DNA from: Rhodosporidiobolus odoratus
Lineage: Eukaryota > Basidiomycota > Microbotryomycetes > Sporidiobolales > Sporidiobolaceae
Assembly: GCA_034387635.1 (NCBI GenBank)
Contig: JAOANU010000004.1
Span: forward strand, 248,001 to 312,000
Direction of reading: 5' to 3'
Length of the DNA: 64,000 bases
Each line of letters begins with the position of its first letter. The first letter of the stretch is position 1. This document shows, in pieces, positions 35,936 through 46,327 of this stretch. The notes beneath the pieces are model-generated. The model was given only the letters and a program-made list of their open reading frames with translations. It was not told the origin of the DNA and made no database searches. A program made the position numbers and the translations under genes.

Positions 35936-38900
35936 ATGAGCACCTCTTCCAACAGCAACAGCGATGGTGGCGGTTCCAAAGCAAAGAAGAGGAATCGCAA
36001 AGTTGCTTCTTGTACGACTTTTCCTTCTTTCTTTGATTCCCTTTCCAAACTGACTGTGTGCACCACAGGTAACCCTTGCAGAGTCAGGAGGATTCGTTGC
36101 GACAGAGTTAAACCTTGTACGTACTGCTTCTATTCTACTCGACAATGGAAGAAAAGAATGCAACGGGCAAACTGATACTTCTGTCGGTGGTACAGGCTCC
36201 GCGTGTGTTGGAAGGAAAGACGAGACTGGATGCATCTGGGATTCGACCTCCTTGGCCCCGCTGTACGAAAGAAGGGAGGCGAATGAGACCAAGAGGTTGA
36301 AGAGCGAAGGTGCGTTGCGCTCCCTATCTTCCTTGCAGCTGCTGCTGACGTCTTCCTGCCCGAGAGCAGTGGAACGCCTCCAAAGTCTCGTCGATACCCT
36401 CGTATCGGCGAATCCCTGCGCAGACGACCTCACTTCGAACTCGTTCGGTCTTCAGCCAGCGCCGGTTATCCCGCCGCCTCCTTACCCCATCAGCAACTGC
36501 CAAGACTCTCCCCAAACTATCACACCGGCTCCGGGCCTCTCCCCTGCTCTTCAACCGCTCGAACCATCGGAGGAAGCGGAGGAAGCCGACCTCGAAGCGC
36601 ACGATGTCGTTCGCAGGCTGAGCGAGCTCACAATCAAGACGTTCCAGCTTGGCGATGCGACTATTCCCAACACACACGGTGACTCACTCGTAGCAGAGGT
36701 ACGCGCTCCATTCTCGCTTCGTTTTTGCTGTTCGGCCTTCCTAACTCCGTTTTGCCACGCTGCCTCGTTCTGCAGGCCCAGCGTCTTCTCGAAGTTCAAG
36801 CCCAGCGCAAAGGTGTCGATGCTACAACGCAGCGCGCTGCAACCGCCAGCGTTGCCCTCTCGCTCTTCCCGACGTCTTCTACGCCCACTAGCACACAGGA
36901 GCTCGTCGCCCGTGTCCCGCCCAAGCACCTCGTCGAACGCGCGACCGCTAGTTACTTCCACACCATCGCCTGGTACGTTCACCCTATTACCCGTCAGCAA
37001 TACGACGAGCACGAGGCGATCGTTTTCGCCGCCAAGGAAGCGAACGCGCCGGCGCCAGTCTTGTCGCTCGCCATCTGCTTCGCCGTGTGGGCCCTCGGGC
37101 TCTTTGGAAGCACGCCTGAGCCGCCCTATGCAAAGTACAGCAAAGCGGATCTCGCCGTCACGCTGGTCGAGCTTTCGAGGAATGCCCTCGCCATCGGCCG
37201 CTTCTTGGAGGAGCCCTCCCTCGACGCCATCCGCGCCGTTATTCTTCTTGCGACTCACTATGCTGTCTTGGCCCCTGGAGACGACGGCGGCGCGGGTATC
37301 GGATTGATGGCGCTCGCCGTTCAAGCTTGCTTACAGGTGCGCCAACCTTCCCGATCGTGCTTCCCTAATGCCTTTCCCGCATGCGAGCTGATTTTGGTCC
37401 CTCCTCCAAAGCTTGACCTTCATTGCGACCCCGATAGGCGCCCGAACATTCTCACGCTCGCCGAGGCCGAAGACCGTCGTCGCCTCTTCTGGGTCGTTTT
37501 TGTCAAGGACGTTGAGATTGGCTCCGTCAGTGCGTCTTTGCTCTCTCTCACTCTTCTGCTGAGACTATATCTACTCTGCACTCTCGACGCAGTGGGCCGT
37601 CGCTTTACGCTGCTCCATGTTCGCGACTGCGATGCCAAGCTTCCTCGCGACCTTGACGATTACCAGCTGAACGAGCCCAATCCTCAACCTTCCGGGCACG
37701 AGACCATTATGACAGCACTAGTGGTGCGAATGAAATTCGCCAAGCTGACTGAGCAGATTGTGCGTCGTCTGTCCCCTTTGTGGCCACCAGCTGCCCTGCT
37801 GATGTACTCCTTACGCTTGCCAGACGGACGAGGTTTTCGGCATCCATCCCGTTTCTTACAGTCGCATCCTCGAGTTCGACCGCCAGATCCGCGAGCTTGA
37901 AGCAGAGGTCCCGCCATTTTACCGGCTTGACTCGCTAACTCCGCAAACGAGCGGGCTGCTTGCCAGCAAATCCCTGATCATCGATGTAAGCCCCACAGTC
38001 TACAAGATCCTGTCACCACGCAGCTGACCCTTCGCGTTTCCGCAGCTCGCTCTTCGTCAAGAAATCCTCCGCCTCCACCGACCCTACCTGGCTCGCTCTT
38101 TCGTTGATGACAAGTACGCCTATTCTCGCGCCATGTGCGTCAAGACCGCTCGTGAAATACTGGAGCTGCAACGCTCGCCTCTCCTGCAAGCCGTTTGGGC
38201 GTGTACGTTGATTTCCGACCCTTTCCAACCAAGTTGAGACGGCCGGCAGGCTGACTCTCCCTTGTCTTGTGCATTTCTTGCGCTGCAGGCATCCTCTACA
38301 AAGGCATCACCGCGGCAGTAGTCCTCTGCATCGATCTCATGTACGACCAGAGCAATTCGGATCAGGCGGAGCTGCACAAGTACCTCGTTTGCAAAACGAT
38401 CGAACGCCTTGAGCAGCACACGAGCGTTTCCGTACGGCCTTTCCCCCCTTTACACCTTGAGACTCTCGCTGACAGACTCTTTTTCCTAACACAGACTCTC
38501 TCCCGCCGCGGTTCAACGCTCCTCCGCTTCCTCATGGGCAAAATTGACGCCGCTAGCCGCTCGTTCAGGCCGAACGAGGACAAAGCCCCTTTGCTCAAGC
38601 GTACCCGCACCGCTCCCGGCACTCTGCGCCCACCCTCGGACGTGACTGCGTCGTTCCCGCCCGGCGGCAATCCTTTCGGGCCGGAAGAAGAGCAGAGGCG
38701 CAAAATGCCTCGCGACCTCACCGGGGCTCGCAACGGCGGTAGCTGCTTAGGGACGGCCGGTGGACTCTTCACAAACGCTGCGCCCGCCAAGCCTCTCCGG
38801 ATGGGAAACTCGCGTCCGGCTGCGGGCGATTTCGCCTCACCCTCGGTCGCTCGTTGCGCCAGCACAAGCACGATGCGCTCTGCTGCCGAACAGATCGCCT

Positions 38901-39430
38901 CGGGCGACTTTCCCGCCTTGCTCGGACTCGACGGCAACTCTTCCCTCTTCAGCTTCGACATGGCTTGTGCCCCTCCTCCGCCCCCTCCGACCTCGGCGAC
39001 CGGCGATTCCTCCTCACCTGCCTTTGCTTACCCCACTCCTGCGGCTCAGCCTACTTTCGCCTTCGAGCCACAGTCATTCGACAGTATCCCAACGCCTACC
39101 TGGCGCAGTGCTCCAGGCGAATGGAGTTTCCACCTCGATCCCGATGCTTTTCCCACCTCGACAACCTCTTCCGCCACCCTCGCGACGAACGCGTTCTCCT
39201 CCGTCATCCCTCCTGTATCGTTCGACTTCAACTTCTCCCTCCCAGCGACTCAAAGCCCCTCGCTTTCGACTCAGCCAGCGGTGGCCCAGAACGGCGGTTT
39301 CCTCGACGAGGGGAAAGGCAGCTTGATGCAGAGCGGCGGCGGAAACGAATGCGGGTTGAAGCAGGCAGAGTTGAGCGGTGCCACGAGCTGGGACGAGAGT
39401 GGGTGGGCTGAGTGGTTGAGGAGGATCTGA
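35936..39430 (+). CDS. Zn2Cys6 (Gal4-type) fungal transcription factor (spliced)
   Basis: Fungal binuclear zinc-cluster regulator. After a basic N-terminus (KAKKRNRK), splicing joins SCNPCRVRRIRCDRVKPC to SACVGRKDETGC, giving CX2CX6CX6CX2CX8C at about residues 26-53. VERLQSLVDTLV follows, a short coiled-coil-like dimerisation segment. The middle holds a fungal-specific transcription factor homology region: YFHTIAWYVHPITRQQYDEH, LSLAICFAVWALGLFG, AVILLATHYAVLAPG, EAEDRRRLFWVVFVKDVEI, LRQEILRLHRPYLARSF. The last 300 residues are Pro/Ser/Thr-rich with a hydrophobic-acidic end (SWDESGWAEWLRRI) that could be an activation domain. At least eight introns. Stop TGA 39428-39430. Its targets cannot be inferred; the nitrate genes are about 4 kb away, but nothing specifically links them. 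Confidence 0.88.
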
Positions 39431-39875
39431 AGGAACGCGCTTTTTTCGTGTATCCTGATGTGCTTTTTCCCTTTTCCTTTGTTCGTAGTCCGTGCGCGTG
39501 TTGGAGTTGTCAAGGTGTGTAGCGCTGTGGGCTGTAGCTTGGTGCAGTGTGGCATAATATGAACCGGCGGTGCTGTGGAGTGGTCTACTCGAGAGGACGA
39601 AGTCGAGGAGGAAGCGAAAAACGAGGAGAAGAGCTCGGCGGCGATCCTGCAGGGCGCGTTCGAAGTCAGGCTCGTAGCTCAAATACTAGCTAGCGAGTCT
39701 CTCGGTGACTTTATAACCCAAACTTGTCGACGATGTAAGCGAGAGTCGAGGTCAACCTTGTTCTCGTGGTTCTCCCGGGAGTTCTCCTGGTTTGGCGACT
39801 TCCATCACTCGCTGCTCACTACTCGCTCAAGTCTGTCAGACCAGTAGAGCTAAGCTCTCAGTCCAACTATCGACC
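39431..39875. other. Intergenic, Zn2Cys6 regulator / NOT3
   Basis: A 445-bp tandem spacer. No RNA gene or ORF of interest seen. Confidence 0.6.
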
Positions 39876-42658
39876 ATGGCAGCGCGGAAACTACAGAGTG
39901 AGATCCCTCCCCTTCTCCCATCCCCGCTTCGCTGCTTAACCGCCTATATCTCGACAACACATCAACGCGCCACTACAAGGGCGGCACATTAGGGGTCACA
40001 GGGCATAGGGGCATAAGCGCTGAGTGGTATGAAAGCAGGAGAAGCTGTGGCAGGGACAGCGCACTTGACTGAAGAAATGGGGGTGGTAAGCCAAACCTAG
40101 CTGACTCGCAACTCGCTTGGCTTCGGCGTGGTACAGCCGAGATTGACAAGACGCTCAAGAAGGTGGCCGAAGGTGTACGTCCTTTTCCTTTCGTCCATCT
40201 CGCCGTTTGACATGCTGACCTGACCTCCTTCCTGCTACCTTCGATGCATCCAGGTCGAGGTCTTCGAAAGCGTACGTTCGTCCCTCAATTTCAGGTCAAC
40301 TTACGAGCCTGATCAGCCTGGTTCTGCAGATCTTCGACAAGATCCAGACGTCAACAAATCAAACGCAGAAGGAGAAGCTCGAGTCGGATTTGAAGACGCA
40401 GATCAAGAAGCTTCAACGGTTACGTGACCAGATCAAGACATGGATGGCTAGCAATGACATCAAGGACAAGCAGCCGCTGGTGGACAACCGGAAATTGATC
40501 GAAACAGTGCGTTCTCCTGCTCCCTCGGCTTGCGCCTGTTCAGATGGACGGCTCGGCCTCGGCAGCCTTATTGATCCGCTTTCTTCTCCCACCACAGCAA
40601 ATGGAGCGCTTCAAGGCATGCGAGAAGGAGATGAAAACCAAAGCCTTCTCGAAAGAGGGTCTCTCAGCCGCCGCCAAGCTCGACCCGAAGGAACAACAGA
40701 AACTCGAGATGGGCAACTGGCTTGGAACAATGGTCGAGGAGCTCTCTCGACAAGTCGAGCAGGCCGAGGCAGAAATCGAGACGATTCAGAGCGTGCGGAA
40801 AAAGAAGGACTACGAGCGGGAGGCGAGGTTGGAAGAGCTGGAACGGCTGAATGAGCGTCGATCGTGGCATATCAACCGATTGGAGCTCATTCTGCGTTTA
40901 TTGGAGAATGGCAATCTGCCAACAGACTCGGTGGCTAGTGTCAAGGACGACATTGCGTACTTTGTCGAGAGCAATACGGTGCGCCCTTGTCTCTGCACAG
41001 AGTCTTTTGAGTATCGAGACAGCTGACCCATCGTGTACACAGGAGGAAGACTTCGAAGAAGACGAAGGCATCTACGACGAGCTCAACCTGGAAGACGAGG
41101 AAGACACCTTCCAGATGGGCCAGGAAGACCACCAATCCTCCCATGATTCCGTCTCTGTTGCCGACGAACCCGCTCCTCCCGTTCCACCCATACCCAGAAC
41201 GCCCGCGAAGCCCGAACCGAAGAAGGAAGAAGAGAAGCCGAAAATCAAGGCTGTTCCCGCACCGTCACCAACGAAGAAGCCGAGCCTTGACGCAACACCC
41301 TCTCGGCCATCTGTCGCTCCCACAACGACTCCTTCCCGTTCGGTTTCTGGCGCCTCTGCACCTGCACCTCGAGCAACGCCCGCACCACCTCTACCGCCCA
41401 TTCGCTATGCCGCCGCTGCCGCTGCAGCCAACGTCTCTTCGCCATCAACTGCACCTGCTGTTCCCTCTCCTGCTGCACCCGCGCCCCCACCAGGTCTTTC
41501 GGCACCATCACCAGCCCCTGCACCGGTCGTAACTCCGCAAGAATCGACAAAGTCTGTGCCGCCAGAACCTGCAAGCCACGCTTCTTCCGCCGCGCCGTCA
41601 CCTGGTCTTGCCTCATCTCGGAGTCCCGAACCAAGTACCGTTCGTCGGTTTCCCAGTCTTACCGTCATTCCCATAGAGGGCTTACCTTTCCCCACCCCGC
41701 AGGCTCCCTCGCAAGCTCCCGCGACCCCCGCACCAGGCTCCTCCGCCGATGCTGCGTCTCCGGCACCGGCGCCTTCAGAAGTACCATCTCAAGCCGCCAG
41801 TAGCCACCAAAGCCAGTCGCAGCCGTCAGTGGGTCAGTCGCAGCAGCAGTCCAAGGCGGATCAGAAGTTGCCGAGTAGCTTGGCCGATTTGGTAACGAGC
41901 TTTGAGAGTGCGAAGCAGAAGAGTGCGTCCCCCTCTTCCTTCGTCTCCTTTCCACCCTTCTATCCACTCTCTCCTGGCAGAAGGCGGAATACTGACCTCG
42001 TTTCACCCTGATAGCGATGCGCCGCGAGCAGGACCTGGGCGCAATCAACCAGATCCTGGAAGCGGGTTTTTCCAATGTTCCTCAGCCGCTGGACGCCGAG
42101 AAGTACGTTCTTATCCATTGCTCTTTCCTTCGCTCTCCCTGACCTCTCCCTCCTTTCCTTGCACCCGGTCCGTTGTCGTCAGGCCGAAACAATACGTTCC
42201 CCGCAACCCGTACGCGACCCCGACTTACTACCCGCAAGAACCGTCAAGCCAATTTGCCTCGCCCGCGCTCTTCTCCAAGCTTGACGTCGACACTCTCTTC
42301 TACATCTTCTACTACTGCCCAGGGACATACCTGCAGTGCGTCTCCTTGGTTCCCTCCGTATCTGACCCGCGCAAGCTGACTAGTTCCGGTAAACAGGTAC
42401 CTTGCTGCTGCTGAGCTCAAGAAGCAATCGTGGAGGTTCCACAAGCAGTACTTGACCTGGTTCCAGAGGGCAAACGAGCCGGCGACCATCACCGACACGT
42501 ACGAGCAGGGCGTCTACCTCTACTTTGACTGGGAAGGCTCGTGGTGCCAGCGCCGAAAAGGCGACTTCAAGTTCTCCTACCAGTACGTTTTGCGCTGGTC
42601 CCCTTCTTTAGATTCCTATTCTGACCTGTCTGCTTCACACAGATACCTCGAGCAATAA
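39876..42658 (+). CDS. NOT3: CCR4-NOT complex subunit NOT3/NOT5 (spliced)
   Basis: Core subunit of the CCR4-NOT deadenylase complex, acting in mRNA decay and transcription. Exon 1 (39876-39897) encodes MAARKLQ; splicing to about 40136 gives [16 protein letters not shown]. An 18-nt exon (40254-40271) then supplies VEVFES and the next exon [18 protein letters not shown]. The N-terminal coiled-coil domain continues with [43 protein letters not shown] and [21 protein letters not shown] Pro/Ala/Ser-rich linker of about 280 residues follows, and the NOT box at the end shows [50 protein letters not shown] and [20 protein letters not shown], ending RYLEQ. Length and order are normal for the family. 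Confidence 0.95.
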
Positions 42659-43157
42659 GCTAGTGTACCTTCTGCGACATCAGCAGAAAGCATGACGACG
42701 CAGTAAAGGCCTGCGTCGTTGTTTCCCGAAATCGTCTGTTTTAACGTTGTCTTCTTTTTTTCCTTCTCCTCTTTCACTCCGAGGTACAAATACACTCTGT
42801 AACCCAACGCTTTCTCGTCCTGTGCCTCATCGTGTCTCTCGCAGCTTCTAAACGCAACTCATCGAAACGAGAAGAAAGACTACCTACCTCGAGCTGCTGA
42901 CGATTCTTGTTCTACGCATCCCGCTCCAGCTTCGATCCCTTCCCGTTCGCGCCCCGCGGTCGACGGCGAGCAGTTTGCATCGAGGCTCGTGTAAGGATGT
43001 GCAGTTGAAGTGGGCGGCGATCAAGGGAGACGGGAGAAATCGCAAGAACTCGGGAGGCTCTGAGAAGGAAGTGGCTGGTCATAGCCAAGGCCCCAGTGTT
43101 GCGGCTGACGGACACAGTGAGGTCAGTGGTACTCCATGGACTGGTGGGAAAAGCGGA

Positions 43158-43161
43158 GATA
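43158..43161 (+). promoter_or_regulatory. HGATAR site (AGATAA)
   Basis: GATA core in the context AGATAA, about 350 bp before the nitrate transporter start. It matches the AreA/Nit2 consensus; short motifs like this also arise by chance. Confidence 0.35.
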
Positions 43162-43192
43162 ACCAACCAAAGAACGTCCGATTGCTGCAGCT

Positions 43193-43196
43193 TATC
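43193..43196 (-). promoter_or_regulatory. HGATAR site (TGATAA)
   Basis: Reverse-strand TGATAA, 31 bp from the other site. GATA factors often need two closely spaced sites, which slightly raises its weight. Confidence 0.35.
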
Positions 43197-43510
43197 ATGC
43201 ATATCATGTCCGACCCGGTAGTCCGACTCGGAGACGAAATTCGGCAGGTTTTGACTCGACCTTTGCCAACCTTTTCTTCTCTTGTCCGTTTCGCGCCAAC
43301 CTGCCTATATCTACTCGATCAAGTCCAGTCTCGGCTCTGCAGGTCCGGGTCTGTATGATACGCTCGTCGACTTGCATCTCGACCTCTTCCTTTCTTCCTA
43401 TCCTCTATCGCCAGTTCTCTGCCTTCGTCCCTTGCCTCCAGCGCATCTCCTCTCTTCCTTCACCGTAGTTCGACTCGTCCAGCCCCCTCCGGCACCACAG
43501 TCTCAGCATC

Positions 43511-45847
43511 ATGAGCATCGAAAAGCGACCTTCGAGCGACGAAATCGCCGTCGCACCTTCTCCCGTCGACATCGAGGAAGCTCAGCTTTCGGGAGAAGCT
43601 AAGCGAGCTCTTCATGGCGGTCCGCCGCCGTTCAGGTGGGCCTCGTTGTGGGAACCGGCTCAGATCAATCCTCTGAACGGGTGCGTTTTTTTTCTTTTAT
43701 CCCCCTTTCCCTTCCCTGTCTACTCCGTGCCGCCTGCTTCGCCGTCTTCTGCTTGCGGCCTAGTTCGTGGCCCGTACCAGCATGCTCACCTCTTGCTTTG
43801 TGTTCACAGAAAATCCTACACTCTCCCCATGTTCAACCTCAGGGATCAGTACGGTCGCAACTTCCACCTTGCCTGGCTCGGTTTCTTCGTCGCTTTCCTT
43901 TCTTGGTTCGCCTTCCCGCCGCTCATCCCTGAGGCCATCAAGACGGACCTCAAGCTGACGACTGAGCAGATCGGTAACTCCAACGTAATCGCTCGTACAT
44001 TTGATCTTCTTTTGTTTTGACTTGGCAGGGCACTCACTCGTCTCTCTCCACCCCGACAGTTCTCGCTACCCTCGTCTGCCGCTTCCTCTTCGGTCCGCTC
44101 GTCGACCGTTTCGGGCCTCGATTGACTATGGCCGCCATCCTCGTCCTCGGTGCCATTCCCTCCGGCCTCGCTGGCACCATCTCCAACGCAGGCGGTCTCT
44201 ACGCGATTCGTTTCTTCATCGGTATCCTCGGTGCCACTTTCGTCCCTTGTCTCGCCTGGACGACTACGTTCTTCGACAAGTCGATTGTCGGAACTGCCAA
44301 CTCTTTCGTACGTCTCCCTTCTAGCTGACTTTCTCGCTGCCTTTCTCGCTTCCTGCCTTGGTACCTGCCACTGACAAATTCTCCCTCATATGACAGGTGG
44401 GTGGATGGGGTAACTTGGGTAAGCCTCTCGTCTTTTCTCTGCCGCTCTCGCCTCGTGTCTCGGCACGACCCCTTCTTCCTGCTGGATCAGCGACGCTGAC
44501 CGTGTACTTCCCTACCCACAGGCGGAGGTGTTACTTTCGTCGTCCAGGTCGCCCTCTTCCAGCGCCTCGTCGACGGTGGCATGTCCGGCCACTCTGCCTG
44601 GAGGGCCGCTTTCGCCATCGTGCCCGTTCCCATCCTCCTCGTCACCGCGGCGCTCACCCTAATCTTCGGCTCCGACCACCCGGCCGGTGCGTTTCATGTT
44701 ATATCTTTCGCTGCTGCATCGGAACAGCTTTTAAATGACATCTCAAAATAGGCAAATGGTCTGCTCGCCACACTCTTCCCGCCACCGCCATCGCCGCCCG
44801 CCAGGGCCACCTTGCCAATCTCGACGCCGCCGAGCGCGAGGTTGTCGAGCGCAAGATGCGCGAGAAGGCTGCCGGCTCGGGACGCGTTCAGGCCGCCGAC
44901 GACGAAGAAGTGCAGGACCTTGCCGAGATCCCCCTTGACACGGCCGTCGCCGAGAAGCTCACCTGGAAAGGCTTCCTCGACATCATCTCCAAGCCCTACA
45001 CCTGGCTTCCTGCCCTCATGTACATGACCACTTTCGGCTTCGGTACGTTCACTACCTTCCGTTCTGCGCGTCTCTCGCAGGGATTCTGACCTTCTTGTCT
45101 CCGCAGAGCTCGCTGTTGACGCCAACTTGGCCAGCGTGTTCTTCGCTGACCACAAGAGCGCGTCATTTACCCAGCTCCAAGCAGGATACTGTGCGTTCTC
45201 TCTCCGTTTCAGTCAGCCTAACTCCCTACTTACCCGCTCTTTCGCCCCCCCGTAGACGCATCCATGTTCGGTTTCCTCAACTTTGTAACCCGTCCCTTCG
45301 GTGGCTTCATGGCCGATCGTCTTTACGCTCGCTACGGCATCGGCGCCAAGAAGTTCGCCACCGTTATTCTCGGCTTCTTGCAGGGCATGATGGCTCTCGC
45401 TTTCGGCCTCTACTCCCTCACCAAGCATAACGCCGGTCTCAAGCCCGATCTCAACACTCAGATGGGCATTGTCGCCCTCATGGCCATTTTCTGCGAGGTT
45501 GCCAACGGCACCAACTTTTCCCTTGTTCCTCGTACGTCTCTCCTGCGTATTTGCTCTTCAGCACAATTACTCATTCATGTTGTACCCGTAGACTGTGCCC
45601 CCAACAACGCCGGAACCGTAGCCGGTCTGGTCGGAGGCTTGGGTAACCTTGGTGGCATCTTCTTCGCTCTGATGGTACGCGGTTTTCCTCCTCGGCCTTT
45701 GTCTTCCTTCTTGTACTGACCACTCACCTCGTACATCAGTTCCGCTACCACGTGGACAAGGCGTACTCCACTGCTTGGATTATCTCGGGAATTTTCTCCG
45801 CCGCCCTCAATGCGTTTTGTGCATTCCTTCCGACCCCGAGGAAATAG
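43511..45847 (+). CDS. NRT2/CrnA-type nitrate (nitrite) transporter (spliced)
   Basis: High-affinity nitrate/nitrite:proton symporter of the NNP family in the major facilitator superfamily, plasma membrane. The N-terminus [11 protein letters not shown] is cytosolic; TM1 starts at [21 protein letters not shown]. Both NNP signatures are present: GGWGNLGGG (about 44400-44530, partly on a 22-nt exon at 44397-44418) and [11 protein letters not shown] (about 45620-45655). [10 protein letters not shown] is the MFS loop 2-3 motif. The intron 43995-44059 gives the expected [15 protein letters not shown] long hydrophilic loop sits between TM6 and TM7, as in fungal CrnA. Introns interrupt nearly every TM pair. 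Stop TAG 45845-45847. It converges with the nitrate reductase gene (480 bp between stops), completing a nitrate uptake-and-reduction cluster. Confidence 0.94.
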
Positions 45848-46327
45848 AACCCTCTTCCCTTTCCGTACATTCTATACGTCACTTCCTTCAGTAGAAACCG
45901 CCTCTTTCGTCTTCCTCCTGTGACCTACTCCTCTTTTCCTCTTCCTCGTGTGTCGTAGCAGTCCCTTTCTCACTCACTATCTAGAGCTTTCTTCTTCTGT
46001 CCTCTGTCGTATTTTGGGTTCAGTCGGTCGTCGACGCTGCAAGTCTTCTGTCTTTGCCGACTTCCACGTCTCGTTACTTCGAGAGGCATCTTTTCGTCTC
46101 CGGAAGGTGCGCCCTCCAACGGACAGCAGGAAAGTCGGAAGTCCTCTGTTTCCGTTGAACTTTTTTTCGCCGCCTCTGCGTTTGCGCCTCAGCGCAAGCG
46201 CTTTCGACTCTCGAGCGAGCGTGGCAGTGTGCGTAGACTGATACTGATGTTTCAACAACTGGGACGAGATCTACCAATCTAGACTGTACACGGAGGAAAT
46301 TCGAGTAACGGGAAAGAGAGAGAGAGA
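45848..46327. other. Convergent spacer, transporter / nitrate reductase
   Basis: 480 bp between two stop codons, holding both 3' untranslated regions. No gene seen. Confidence 0.6.

Larger units (their letters stand above)
42659..43510. promoter_or_regulatory. Nitrate transporter upstream region
   Basis: 852 bp between NOT3 and the transporter. It contains two sequences fitting the fungal GATA-factor consensus HGATAR (43158-43161 and, on the minus strand, 43193-43196), within 350 bp of the start codon, then a long C/T-rich leader. Nitrogen control by an AreA/Nit2-type factor is inference from this and from the family. Confidence 0.5.

Noticed and set aside
43995..44032. Earlier acceptor at about 44029 in the transporter, giving [15 protein letters not shown]
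   Set aside because: The model with intron 43995-44059 yields [14 protein letters not shown], which fits the NNP family better.
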